64,000 nucleotides of DNA, taken from NCBI GenBank assembly GCA_029865945.1, contig JARXAH010000048.1, positions 1 through 64,000 of the forward strand, given 5' to 3'. The first letter of the stretch is position 1; the number at the start of each line of letters is the position of its first letter. The position numbers and the translations under genes were made by a program. This stretch comes from Bacteriovoracaceae bacterium. Its GTDB lineage: Bacteria; Bdellovibrionota; Bacteriovoracia; Bacteriovoracales; Bacteriovoracaceae. The notes beneath the pieces are model-generated. The model was not told the origin of the DNA, ran no database searches, and saw nothing but the letters and a program-made list of their open reading frames with translations. Shown one piece after another: positions 52,337 to 61,145 of the stretch.

Positions 52337-53521
52337 ATGAAAATTTTCTTTAAATACCTTGCCCTTTTATCTTTACTATTTCTTTTAACTACAAATTGTA
52401 GCAAAAGCTCGGATTCGGATGAAGTCATGAAATCTGATGTGAATGGTGGTAGCAACAGTGGGGACTTAGTAAAACCACCAACAGATGAAACCCAAACAAC
52501 CCCACCTTCCCAAGATCAAACAGATACTAACACAGAGAGAACACGTTATGGACAATTGCCCGTGTTTAAAAATCATGTCATCTGCATTGGATTGTTTTGT
52601 TCGATGGGGACTAAAAAAATGGGGCCTAAATTTATTAGCGCCAATAATGACTCTAAAATTTATTTTTTTCCCGATAGTGGTCAATTGGAGAAGTCAGAGG
52701 CAAATGGCCTACCTAATTTTTCTTTTTTCCGAACAAAAAAATCTGCCGACAAATTTTATGCACTGATCTCAGGTATTTTTGTTCACGACATTTCCTTGTC
52801 AACCAAATTAGACCTCCAGCAAGAGAGGGCAAGAGGAAAAGAGCTTCATGTTTTATCTCCTCTTAAAAGTTATTTTTCCTTAGCAAAAGATGACTTTTTA
52901 ATTCCTGGTTATACGCAAATTTATAGTGGTAGCTCCTTGCCAACACTTTCTGGAAGAGCAGAAGACTCGGTGGGATTTCAGATAGAATTAACCGAAGGCG
53001 GTTCAGACTATCTGTACAATTTTCTGACTAGAAAAAATTCAGGATCTTTGCAATTTGAGTACTGTGCTAAGTTTTTGGGACTTTCACCCATTTTGCCAGG
53101 TTATGCAAAGGCCAATTTGCAGGAGATTTATGAACAATTAAAAACTAAGTTCTATCGCGGCCCTTATTTGGCCACTGTTATTCGAAGATATGAACTTATT
53201 GATTTTATCAAGTCTCTCATTAGCAACAAGCAAATGGATTACCAAATGAGTTTCTTTGACGAGGATTATGATTTTTTTATTTCCTATTTTATTAACGATT
53301 TAGTGGTGAAAGGATTGATAGGGGAAACAAACATGAAGTATGAAAATCCTTTAAACCCAGATTATTTTATTAACTTAAGCTTTCAAGGGAATTCACGAGG
53401 CATTTCAGAGGAGACTAAGTACACGTTTAGTGATCACAAATCTATGAGCGTCTCTATTTGCAAAATTTTCTCGCTCTTCGATATATTAAAAAAGTATCCT
53501 GAGTTGTATAAAGAAATTTAA
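52337..53521 (+). CDS. Lipoprotein of unknown function
   Basis: 394 residues. Lipobox TTNC near residue 21, then a polar linker rich in Ser, Gly, Pro, Gln and Thr (about 22-68). A soluble mixed domain of about 320 residues follows, with Cys at about 81 and 85 and aromatic-rich stretches. No family recognised. GAGGAG precedes the ATG. A hairpin terminator follows the stop. Confidence 0.7.
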   Translation: MKIFFKYLALLSLLFLLTTNCSKSSDSDEVMKSDVNGGSNSGDLVKPPTDETQTTPPSQDQTDTNTERTRYGQLPVFKNHVICIGLFCSMGTKKMGPKFISANNDSKIYFFPDSGQLEKSEANGLPNFSFFRTKKSADKFYALISGIFVHDISLSTKLDLQQERARGKELHVLSPLKSYFSLAKDDFLIPGYTQIYSGSSLPTLSGRAEDSVGFQIELTEGGSDYLYNFLTRKNSGSLQFEYCAKFLGLSPILPGYAKANLQEIYEQLKTKFYRGPYLATVIRRYELIDFIKSLISNKQMDYQMSFFDEDYDFFISYFINDLVVKGLIGETNMKYENPLNPDYFINLSFQGNSRGISEETKYTFSDHKSMSVSICKIFSLFDILKKYPELYKEI

Positions 53522-53539
53522 TGACATCCATTTTTTAAT

Positions 53540-53577
53540 GCAAGGTACTCCCTGAGTTTAGGCCGGGAGTACCTTTG
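53540..53577. terminator. Bidirectional terminator hairpin
   Basis: GGTACTCCC (53544-53552) pairs perfectly with GGGAGTACC (53565-53573). The stem extends to GCAA/TTTGC with a bulge. It lies between two convergent stops, with T-rich sequence on both sides, so it can serve both transcripts. Confidence 0.75.
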
Positions 53578-53585
53578 CCATTAAA

Positions 53586-54002
53586 TTATTTTACAAATTT
53601 AAATTCGACAGACGTGACAACATTATTCGCTTCAGCAACTTGTGCATCAGTATAATATTTTTTCACTTCCGCTTGATCAGCTGCATTTAACTTTGCAAAT
53701 TCCGTTACAACAACTTTCGTTAAGCTTGCTTTTCCATAAGGAGCAGCAGCTAGTTGGTCGGCAACTGTTCGTGCATCTTCAGTCTTATTAGAATTGACAA
53801 GAACAAGAACTTTTCCAGCAGCAAAAGAATAAGGAGCTACGACTCGGTCCTTAAGACGAATTGTCTTAGTTACTTTTCCAGCAGCAATTTCATTTAAAGA
53901 AGCAGTACTTCCAAAAGATAAAATTTTATCATCACTCTGCGCATTAGCTCCGACTGCAGCAAATGTTAAAAATAGAAACGCAAACAAATTTAGCATTTTC
54001 AT
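53586..54002 (-). CDS. Small exported protein of unknown function
   Basis: 138 residues from ATG 54002, which has GGGAG eight bases upstream; ATG 54017 is an alternative. The signal peptide ends GANA-QS. The mature part is Ala- and Lys-rich with a regular helix/strand pattern (ARTVADQLAAAPYGKASLTK). No family recognised. It is the gene originally following ychF before the MFS insertion. Confidence 0.7.
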   Translation of the reverse strand: MKMLNLFAFLFLTFAAVGANAQSDDKILSFGSTASLNEIAAGKVTKTIRLKDRVVAPYSFAAGKVLVLVNSNKTEDARTVADQLAAAPYGKASLTKVVVTEFAKLNAADQAEVKKYYTDAQVAEANNVVTSVEFKFVK

Positions 54003-54102
54003 AATTGAAACTCCCATTTATTAAATGTTCTTAATTGAACATTGAGAGATCATAGATTTTTTTTGAGGAATTGAATTGTTAAGATAGAGTCAAGAAGTCT
54101 TA

Positions 54103-54216
54103 CAAAAATATATTTTATACGTTAAATCGAAAGTGCATAATGTCACCATCTTGCACCACATATTCTTTTCCTTCCACACGAAATTTTCCGGCCTCTTTCA
54201 CCTTCGCTTCACTTCC
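54103..54216 (-). repeat. Copy A of 114-bp direct repeat (duplicated ychF 3' end)
   Basis: Identical to 55677-55790 except at 54178 (A here, G at 55752). It contains the last 34 codons of ychF plus 12 downstream bases. The difference is synonymous (Arg CGT versus CGC). The two copies bracket the MFS transporter gene. Confidence 0.95.
54115..54216 (-). pseudogene. Truncated ychF 3' fragment
   Basis: Encodes the final 33 residues of YchF, starting [16 protein letters not shown], plus the stop. There is no start codon or ribosome binding site in frame. It is the displaced or imported end of ychF. Confidence 0.9.
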
Positions 54217-54251
54217 TAATTGAAACCAAAAGAATCACAGCAACAACATAG

Positions 54252-55436
54252 CTAACAAAATTTTACATTCCTTTTTATTGCGCTCACCAACAGGGAGCCA
54301 ACAAGAAAGAGACATGAAATAAACACAAAAGTGGAACTCAATCCGAAATAATGAATTAATGTGATAAACAATGGAATCAAGATTGCAGATGTTAAGCTAC
54401 CTGAAATAATGGACAATGTTGCTAGCCTAGTTTCAGGATAGAATGAACTGATTATTACTTGCTTTACACGCTGCGCTTTCAATGAAATGGAGGTTATTTC
54501 AGAAAGTAAGAAACCTACTATTAAAATTGGAATCCAGGAGTCTCGATAGTTAAAAAGGATTCCTATAAAAAAAATAAATAGTGCGATAACCCATGCAGAT
54601 CTAGTACTTGTGTTTGACAAATATTTTAATGTTATTCCATCTGTAAAAATTGATAATAACGTGCCGCCAGCCGCTGCCAAACAAATTTGAGTCAATGAAA
54701 ATTCCCGATAATAACTAAGCAGCACAGACAATAACAAGTGACTGCGAAGAGTAAAAAAAAAGTATGTGCTCGCATTAAAGAAATAATATATCCCAATACT
54801 TTTAGAATTATTTTGATTGGCCTTTATTAACGACGAACGATTTTTAGGTTCTGCGCAATCATCATAACCCAATTTTTCTGCAGCTCGATAAAACCAAGCG
54901 ATAACTAATAACGGTAAATAAGTAAAAATATCAAATACAATCACACCGGCAAATCCAACGCTGTCTAACATTGCACCTACCGACAGTACGCTTAATACAA
55001 ATACGAGACCAATTAACTTTCCTTGTAGCGTAGAAGTTTTTTTTAATTCATTTTTCGGTATAAAATACTGATAGAGAAGTTGATTTTTTGCAAACATAGG
55101 AAAATTAACTGCCAATGCTACAAAAAAACAAATGAACAGAAATCTTAAAAGTTCGAATTTAAAGTTAAATGAATAAAAAGCGAGGATTGCTAATAGAAAA
55201 ACTCCAATTAAGTCAGAATAAAATATAATTTTCAGTGGGTGAAATTTTTTCAATAACAGCGCTGAAGGACGAGATACCAACATTGTTGTCAATATGGCCA
55301 TTAATGTAAATGTCGATGCTTCAATTAGATTATTCGATTGTTTATACAAAAGAAGAGGGATGCTCATTGCGGCGATGATGTCACCATAATAGCTAAAGAG
55401 TGTCGTTCCCAAAAATAGCGATGTTTTCTTTTTCAT
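54252..55436 (-). CDS. MFS transporter
   Basis: 394 residues with 12 predicted membrane helices. The N-terminal helix, the basic loop after helix 2 (SRPSALLLKKFHPLK) and a central cytoplasmic loop with many charges are typical. The pattern is nearest to MFS exporters of the EntS/MFS_3 kind, but no substrate can be read. It is flanked by a 114-bp direct repeat of the ychF end. Spacers on both sides are strongly AT-rich, supporting recent acquisition. Confidence 0.82.
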   Translation of the reverse strand: MKKKTSLFLGTTLFSYYGDIIAAMSIPLLLYKQSNNLIEASTFTLMAILTTMLVSRPSALLLKKFHPLKIIFYSDLIGVFLLAILAFYSFNFKFELLRFLFICFFVALAVNFPMFAKNQLLYQYFIPKNELKKTSTLQGKLIGLVFVLSVLSVGAMLDSVGFAGVIVFDIFTYLPLLVIAWFYRAAEKLGYDDCAEPKNRSSLIKANQNNSKSIGIYYFFNASTYFFFTLRSHLLLSVLLSYYREFSLTQICLAAAGGTLLSIFTDGITLKYLSNTSTRSAWVIALFIFFIGILFNYRDSWIPILIVGFLLSEITSISLKAQRVKQVIISSFYPETRLATLSIISGSLTSAILIPLFITLIHYFGLSSTFVFISCLFLVGSLLVSAIKRNVKFC

Positions 55437-55676
55437 TTTTTTCTTATACGGTTTGTTGTTTAAACACGTTGCACATTATATTTTGAATTGGGTTCTTCTA
55501 TGTTGGTTTAGTTTTTTGAATAAAGTGTCAATGACCTATTATCTTGTGATAAAACTTTAAATTCGTTCTTTGTTAATTTTACCAATAAATGTAGTTTTCT
55601 ATGTTTGGAAAAAGCATTTAAAATTTTTCGTTCTCGATTTAAATTTAAATGAAGACAAACTCAATATAATAAAGGT

Positions 55677-55790
55677 CAAAAATATATTTTATACGTTAAA
55701 TCGAAAGTGCATAATGTCACCATCTTGCACCACATATTCTTTTCCTTCCACGCGAAATTTTCCGGCCTCTTTCACCTTCGCTTCACTTCC
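55677..55790 (-). repeat. Copy B of 114-bp direct repeat (3' end of intact ychF)
   Basis: The 3' end of the functional ychF gene, matching copy A at 54103-54216 over 113 of 114 bases. The interval between the two copies, 1460 bases, holds only the MFS gene and AT-rich spacer. Confidence 0.95.
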
Positions 55791-56798
55791 CAGCAAAAAT
55801 AAATCTTCGCAGTGAAAAACTTCGGCGCGAATAAAACCTTTCTCAAAATCTGTATGAATAACAGCAGCGGCCTGAGGAGCTTTCATACCTTGGGTAAACG
55901 TCCACGCGCGCACTTCTTTTACTCCGGCCGTAAAATAAGTTCGTAGACCAATTAAGCGATAAGCAGCTCGTATCAATTGTGAAAGGCCTGATTCCGCGAG
56001 GCCAATGGTTTCCGCAAATTCTTTTCGCTCAGCTTCAGTTTCAAGGGCAGCAATTTCAGATTCAATTTTTGCACAAACAAAAATAATTTCAGCACTTTCC
56101 TCTTTGGCAATTTTTGCTACTACTTCGGTAAATTTATTTCCGCTCGACAAAGATTCCTCATCCACATTACAACAATAAAGCATTGGTTTCATGGTAATGA
56201 GTTGCAAATCTTGAATGGCATCTAAATCTTCTTTGGAAAGTCCGAGCGATCTCGCGGCCTTTCCTTGCCCAAGCGCTTTTTCCAGTTGCTCTAAAATAGG
56301 CCTAGAAATTTTTGCGCGCTCAGAAATTTTCTTATCTTGGTTTTTAATAAATTTATCTAAGTTGGCCAAGCGTTTTTGCACGGCCTCTAAATCGGCCAAG
56401 CATAATTCCACTGTAATCGTTCCAATGTCACTTGCTGGATCCACTTTTCCATCCACGTGAATAATATTTCCATCTTCAAAACAGCGAACCACGTGAACAA
56501 TGGCCGCCACACTTCTGATGTGTCCCAAAAATTGATTACCTAGGCCTTCACCTTTGCTTGCGCCTTTAACTAATCCAGCAATATCCACAAATTCTACAGA
56601 CGAAGGAATCGTTCGCTCAGGAGTGACGAATTTCGTAATTTTTTCCAAGCGCTCATCAGGCACGGCCACAATTCCCACATTGGGTTCAATCGTACAAAAA
56701 GGGTAGTTGGCCGCTTCCGCAGGAGCAGAAGTGAGAGCTTGAAAAAGAGTTGATTTACCTACGTTGGGGAGGCCCACGATTCCACAATTAAATGACAT
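55689..56798 (-). CDS. ychF: Redox-regulated ATPase/GTPase YchF
   Basis: 369 residues, close to the family's 363. G1 motif GLPNVGKSTLFQALTS, then YPFCTIEPNVGIVAVPD, VDIAGLVKGASKGEGLGNQF, and the C-terminal TGS domain with AAAVIHTDFEKGFIRAEVF. It is a ribosome-associated P-loop NTPase of the OBG family that prefers ATP. It lies downstream of pth and prs. Its last 34 codons are duplicated at 54115-54216. Confidence 0.96.
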   Translation of the reverse strand: MSFNCGIVGLPNVGKSTLFQALTSAPAEAANYPFCTIEPNVGIVAVPDERLEKITKFVTPERTIPSSVEFVDIAGLVKGASKGEGLGNQFLGHIRSVAAIVHVVRCFEDGNIIHVDGKVDPASDIGTITVELCLADLEAVQKRLANLDKFIKNQDKKISERAKISRPILEQLEKALGQGKAARSLGLSKEDLDAIQDLQLITMKPMLYCCNVDEESLSSGNKFTEVVAKIAKEESAEIIFVCAKIESEIAALETEAERKEFAETIGLAESGLSQLIRAAYRLIGLRTYFTAGVKEVRAWTFTQGMKAPQAAAVIHTDFEKGFIRAEVFHCEDLFLLGSEAKVKEAGKFRVEGKEYVVQDGDIMHFRFNV

Positions 56799-56833
56799 GA
56801 AAATATCCTTAGGTATTGTTAAGTATTATTGTT

Positions 56834-57445
56834 TTATTTTTGTATGAGTATATTTTTGCGATTGTATTGATTGATCGCTTTGCTCCAACCCATTTCTAAC
56901 AGAAATTTGAGTGAATGGGCAGCGTAGTCGATAAATTTTTCCACATTTGGCCACTCGGCCTTCCCCCACGATCCTAAAACCCAGTCACTCACCGATCCAA
57001 ACTCAGGTCGGCCCACACCAATTCGAAGCCGTGCATACTGATTACTGCCAAGATGCTGCTCGAGGGATTTTAGTCCATTGTGCCCTGCTGATCCTCCACC
57101 CATTTTAAATTGCACTTCTCCCAGCGGAAGATCCAATTCATCGTGCAACACAATCATGCCATCTTGAGGAATTTTATAGTAGCCCATAAAAGGACGGACA
57201 CACTCGCCACTTAAATTCATGTATGTTTGCGGATACAAAAAGTAGCGTTTGGGCGAACTCTTCGAGTCTTCTGTATATTTGCCTTTGAGCTTATCTTTGA
57301 GGTTCGTATTGATATTAGAAATATCGAGATAGCGATCGAGCACCAGCCAACCAATATTATGCTTCGTTAATTCGTATTGAGGGCCGTAATTTCCAAGACC
57401 TACAATGAGTTGAAAATTTTGTTGAGAACTTGAAACGTTTTGCAT
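56834..57445 (-). CDS. pth: Peptidyl-tRNA hydrolase
   Basis: 203 residues. Conserved blocks are LIVGLGNYGPQYELTKHNIG with the catalytic His, YPQTYMNLSGECVRPFM, VLHDELDLPLGEVQFKMGGG and SAGHNGLKSLEQHLG. It releases tRNA from stalled peptidyl-tRNA. It follows prs after nine bases; the L25/Ctc gene rplY, often present between prs and pth, is missing. ychF follows 35 bases downstream. Confidence 0.96.
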   Translation of the reverse strand: MQNVSSSQQNFQLIVGLGNYGPQYELTKHNIGWLVLDRYLDISNINTNLKDKLKGKYTEDSKSSPKRYFLYPQTYMNLSGECVRPFMGYYKIPQDGMIVLHDELDLPLGEVQFKMGGGSAGHNGLKSLEQHLGSNQYARLRIGVGRPEFGSVSDWVLGSWGKAEWPNVEKFIDYAAHSLKFLLEMGWSKAINQYNRKNILIQK

Positions 57446-57454
57446 GACGTAGGT

Positions 57455-58399
57455 TTATATAAAAAGGGAACTTACGGAATCGTGATTGAACGTGCGATGA
57501 ATCGCGCGCGCAAGTAACTCTGCGGTTGATAGCACCGTTACCTTAGAGCAAGTGCGGGCCTTTTCTACCAGGGGAATGGTATCAGTCACAACGACTTCCG
57601 ATAATTCATTACACGCCATAATTCTCTCGATCGCAGGATCACTGAAAACAGCGTGGGTCGCACAAGCAATGATTTTGCCGCAGCCTTCAGACTTCAAAAC
57701 GCGAGCGGCCTCCACCAAAGTTCCGGCGGTATCAATCATATCATCAATAATGATGAGATCTTTGCCTTTCACATCACCGACCACATTCATGGCCTTGGCG
57801 ACGTTAGGGCCTGTTCGCCTCTTATCGATGAGGGCAATATCACACTTCAATTTTTTGGCGTATTCCCGCACACGCTCCACACCACCGGTATCAGGAGAGA
57901 CACACATAATATTGGGAAGATCATTTTTTCCCATCAAGTATTCGAGGATCACAGGGAAGGCAAAAATATTGTCGAAAGGAATATTAAAAAATCCCTGAAT
58001 TTGCCCCGCATGTAAGTCCATGGTGATGACGCGATTAGCGCCTGCAACTGTGAGAAGATCGGCGACCAACTTTGCTGTAATGGGAGTCCTTGGAGAAACT
58101 TTGCGATCTTGACGGGCGTAGGCGTAGTGAGGAAGAACCGCCGTAATGGAATTGGCAGAAGCGCGCTTGAGCGCATCCATCATAATTAGCAATTCCATGA
58201 GACTATCATTAACGGGAGTACAAACTGATTGCAAAACGAAGACATCGGCGCCGCGTACATTTTTTTCAATCATGCAGTGAATTTCGCCATTGGCAAATTT
58301 TCGAAGTTGCGCATCGATGAGGCCGACATCGAGACTGGCCGAGATGCTTTTTGCCAACTCAATATTAGAAGAACCTGACACTAATACGATTCGTCTCAC
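57455..58399 (-). CDS. prs: Ribose-phosphate pyrophosphokinase
   Basis: 314 residues, the standard length. Motifs are VSGSSNIELAKSISASLDV, the flexible-loop YARQDRKVSPRTPITAKLVA, ITMDLHAGQIQGFFNIPFDN, and the PRPP site DLIIIDDMIDTAGTLVEAAR. It makes PRPP for nucleotide, His and Trp synthesis. It heads the prs-pth-ychF operon. Confidence 0.96.
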   Translation of the reverse strand: MRRIVLVSGSSNIELAKSISASLDVGLIDAQLRKFANGEIHCMIEKNVRGADVFVLQSVCTPVNDSLMELLIMMDALKRASANSITAVLPHYAYARQDRKVSPRTPITAKLVADLLTVAGANRVITMDLHAGQIQGFFNIPFDNIFAFPVILEYLMGKNDLPNIMCVSPDTGGVERVREYAKKLKCDIALIDKRRTGPNVAKAMNVVGDVKGKDLIIIDDMIDTAGTLVEAARVLKSEGCGKIIACATHAVFSDPAIERIMACNELSEVVVTDTIPLVEKARTCSKVTVLSTAELLARAIHRTFNHDSVSSLFI

Positions 58400-58511
58400 A
58401 TTTACCTCGAATAAATATTTGATGGTTTGCTAAGGTCTTAATTATAATTGTTAAGATAAGTCGCCATCATTCTTTTGTCCATGATTTGGTTATCCTCCAA
58501 CCGACCCATTC

Positions 58512-58526
58512 CTTGACTCAGTCAAG
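58512..58526. other. Near-palindrome CTTGACT-C-AGTCAAG
   Basis: Seven-base arms around a single central base upstream of the prs gene, in the prs-tRNA gap. It may be an operator or just chance; no regulator gene is nearby. Confidence 0.25.
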
Positions 58527-58547
58527 CAGCACAATCAAACAGATCAC

Positions 58548-58804
58548 TCACATGGGACAATCACAATGGGGGTGTGAACTTACCACCATCACGGCAGGTA
58601 TAAATTCTTCGCTGTACGCTTTTCTTAACACCTTAATTGCGGCACCGTGAAAATATCTTTGGTAGAGAGGGATCCAGCTATCGGTTTCATCTTTGATACA
58701 AAAGGCGTAAATTTTTTCTCGTGGAATTTGGAACCAAGGTAAATGCGGGAGAAATGAACGAGCACAAAGAAAATAAAAGAAAGGAATAAAAGTTAAGCTT
58801 CATC
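58548..58804 (-). pseudogene. Decayed small exported protein
   Basis: ATG at 58804 opens a typical signal peptide (MKLNFYSFLLFSLCSFISPA), but this frame stops soon after. The next frame continues PWFQIPREKIYAFCIKDETD to HCDCPM and a stop at 58548. Adding one base near 58740 would restore a protein of about 85 residues. It looks like a broken gene for a small secreted protein, unrecognised. It could also be two chance frames. Confidence 0.45.
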
Positions 58805-58844
58805 ATTTAGATAAAATATGGGATTTTTGTAAATGAAAAAAAAT

Positions 58845-58919
58845 GGCTGGGGCGGTAGGGATCGAACCTACGTATGCCAGAATCAAAATCTGGTGTCTTA
58901 CCACTTGACGACGCCCCAT
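58845..58919 (-). tRNA. tRNA-Gln (TTG)
   Basis: 75 bases including encoded CCA. On the minus strand TGGGGCG pairs with CGCCCCA at the acceptor. The anticodon TTG (forward CAA at 58885-58887) sits in the loop TTTTGAT. The T-loop GGTTCGATCC is canonical. Confidence 0.96.
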
Positions 58920-59009
58920 CAAATTTAGAAATAACGAAATACGATAGAAAGAGTGTAAGGAATCAACTCATTTATATCGAAGGATTGGCCATCTGTAAAT
59001 TAACTTCAC

Positions 59010-61067
59010 TTATTTGGGTAATAAATTAGCACAATCCATGGAGGGAAAGCGACGACCGCGCGTTAGTAAAAATTGCTCATAGACACGAAACGAACTTCCG
59101 GCGCCCGTAAATTCCAGTGACTTCTCTTCCTCCTTGCGCTCATTTCCGGTCCAGATAATCGTTAAATAGCGGCCATCAAAAGCGATAAACCAATTATCAT
59201 TTCCTTTATTGGAGGTACCCGTTTTTCCAAAAAAAGTCAGAGTCCCCACTTTGCTTTGAATGACCGGGCCGATGGTGGTGGCCATAGGATCACTCATGGC
59301 AAGCAGGGTAGAATTGGAAGAAGTACGCAGTCCATCTACAAGATCGCGGCACTCATCTTGTACATATTTTTCGTAGGCGACGGCAATCTTAGAAAAACTT
59401 AGTTCAATCGAGCCAAGCAATTGAGAGGGATATTCGGCCAGGGGAACCATGAGATCTGGAACGTAATCGATGAGTAATTTTTCTACCACCTCCATCCCCA
59501 GTTCCTCGGCAATGCGAATGGTAGGAATGTTGCGCGATTTTTGAAGCGCCTCTTTAATGGAAATTTGCATTCCCAAATTAGATGTTGATCGAATAGATTC
59601 TTTGGGTGACCAACTTCCTGATTTTAACTTAAGCACGATGGCCTCCGTATTCACGGAATCAGATAAATCTTTTCCAAGCCCAACGTAGAGACGATAAATA
59701 ATGGGCTTTAAGATACTGCCGACCTGATGTTTTTCTATCTCATAGGCAGTGGACTGATCTCTTTCTATTTTGGAGTAAAAAAAATAATCTTTGCTACAAT
59801 TTCCATCGACTGGACATGCGAGATCTCTAGTAAAAATTTTATATGCAAAATCGGTTTCCAGTTTCGCGGTTTTAGGGTTCGATTTTTTCTTAAGTTCAAG
59901 GGCCGCCAAAACCGTTTCGGCATGATAACTAAAAATTAACTGTTCATAAAAATTTCCGGCCATGTCGTAGGGTAGTCGCAAATTTTGCGTGATAGTACGG
60001 AAGTGATAATCTGAATTTTTTTTAGAAACTAAACTAGTCCACTTTTTCCAATCCGCCTCTTTCCAAATCTCGTTTTCAAATTTCGCGATAAAATTTTCGG
60101 CCTGTAATTTTTTAAAGACAAGGTCGGCACGCTCCCGCAATTTATCTGGATTTTTGAGTGGCGAATATAAACCTGGGCCCTTGAGCATGGCCACCAAGAT
60201 ACACATTTCATAATCACTTAAATGCTCCGGGCGTTTTGCGAAGTAAAGAACACTAGCAGAAAAAAGACCATTGATCCGAATGCCGGCCAAGCTGCCCCAA
60301 TAAACTTCATTAAAGTAGGTGAGCAAAATTTCTTCTTTGGAATAACGAGTCTCTAGATAGAGTGACAAAATAATTTCTTTTAATTTTCTAGTGATACTTT
60401 TTTCACCATCGAGATAGAGATTCTTTACAATTTGTTGGGTGAGGGTGCTTCCGCCTTGCGCCAGACTAAAGCTTTTTATGTCGGCCCAGAGAGCGCGAAA
60501 GATCGCCCAAAAATCAACTCCCACGTGAGTAAGAAATCGTTCGTCTTCCACCCCCATAAGTCCTCGCCAAACATTGGGCGGAATTTGTTCAAAGATGAGG
60601 CGACGCTGATAACAAAAACTATGCTTACATTGATTCATGCGATAAAAAGTAAAATTTTGCGGCGCCATCACTTGGTAAAGGGCCTTGTTATCATAACGAA
60701 TATCGCGAACGGGCATAATGATGCTCTCATCAATAACTTCACTCCACCAGCTTTCAAAAGGAGAGGACACCTCCAAAAAAGGAAAGAGAATTTCCATATC
60801 GGATTTTTCGATAAGCCCGTCTTGTTCCCAAGTAAAACTTTCGAGAGTAGGCAAATCGATGGAGGAGGTTAGTGGTTGTTTGGGGCCAAGTTCAGAGATG
60901 GTAGACCAGATAAATGCGAAGGCCATTAAAAAAATTGCGAGAAATGAGAGAGCGCCAATTTTAATCCAGAGTGGTGGGATTCGCCGAAAAGACCTAAAAA
61001 AATTAAAAGAATTAAAATAATGATGAATTTTTTCGTACGTTTTTTTGATCCACGTCATAGTAGTCAT
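59010..61067 (-). CDS. Class A penicillin-binding protein (second, PBP1B/1C-like)
   Basis: 685 residues. A membrane helix at about 36-58 follows a basic cytoplasmic tail. GT51: VEDERFLTHVGVD with Glu174, GGSTLTQQIVKNL at 206. Transpeptidase: SILK at Ser451-Lys454, SRN at 511-513, and KTGTS at 615-619. All catalytic motifs are intact. It is shorter than the PBP1A of this window and has a roughly 110-residue region between membrane and GT51, like the PBP1B UB2H region in position but not clearly in sequence. A 14-bp tandem repeat lies in the divergent region upstream. Confidence 0.9.
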   Translation of the reverse strand: MTTMTWIKKTYEKIHHYFNSFNFFRSFRRIPPLWIKIGALSFLAIFLMAFAFIWSTISELGPKQPLTSSIDLPTLESFTWEQDGLIEKSDMEILFPFLEVSSPFESWWSEVIDESIIMPVRDIRYDNKALYQVMAPQNFTFYRMNQCKHSFCYQRRLIFEQIPPNVWRGLMGVEDERFLTHVGVDFWAIFRALWADIKSFSLAQGGSTLTQQIVKNLYLDGEKSITRKLKEIILSLYLETRYSKEEILLTYFNEVYWGSLAGIRINGLFSASVLYFAKRPEHLSDYEMCILVAMLKGPGLYSPLKNPDKLRERADLVFKKLQAENFIAKFENEIWKEADWKKWTSLVSKKNSDYHFRTITQNLRLPYDMAGNFYEQLIFSYHAETVLAALELKKKSNPKTAKLETDFAYKIFTRDLACPVDGNCSKDYFFYSKIERDQSTAYEIEKHQVGSILKPIIYRLYVGLGKDLSDSVNTEAIVLKLKSGSWSPKESIRSTSNLGMQISIKEALQKSRNIPTIRIAEELGMEVVEKLLIDYVPDLMVPLAEYPSQLLGSIELSFSKIAVAYEKYVQDECRDLVDGLRTSSNSTLLAMSDPMATTIGPVIQSKVGTLTFFGKTGTSNKGNDNWFIAFDGRYLTIIWTGNERKEEEKSLEFTGAGSSFRVYEQFLLTRGRRFPSMDCANLLPK

Positions 61068-61103
61068 GCCACCTTGGCCTGTGTTAGATTTATTTAAAAA
61101 GAT

Positions 61104-61131
61104 CTCAAGTCATAAGTCTCAAGTCTTAAGT
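61104..61131. repeat. 14-bp tandem repeat before an outer-membrane protein gene
   Basis: CTCAAGTCATAAGT at 61104-61117 and CTCAAGTCTTAAGT at 61118-61131 (one mismatch), immediately before the ribosome binding site TTTTAAGGAG of the next gene. Could be paired operators or a length-variable tract. Confidence 0.7.
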
Positions 61132-61145
61132 TTTAAGGAGAATTC

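Noticed and set aside
54103-55790. A transposon with MFS cargo
   Set aside because: The flanking repeats are direct, not inverted, and contain part of ychF; no transposase or short target duplication is visible.
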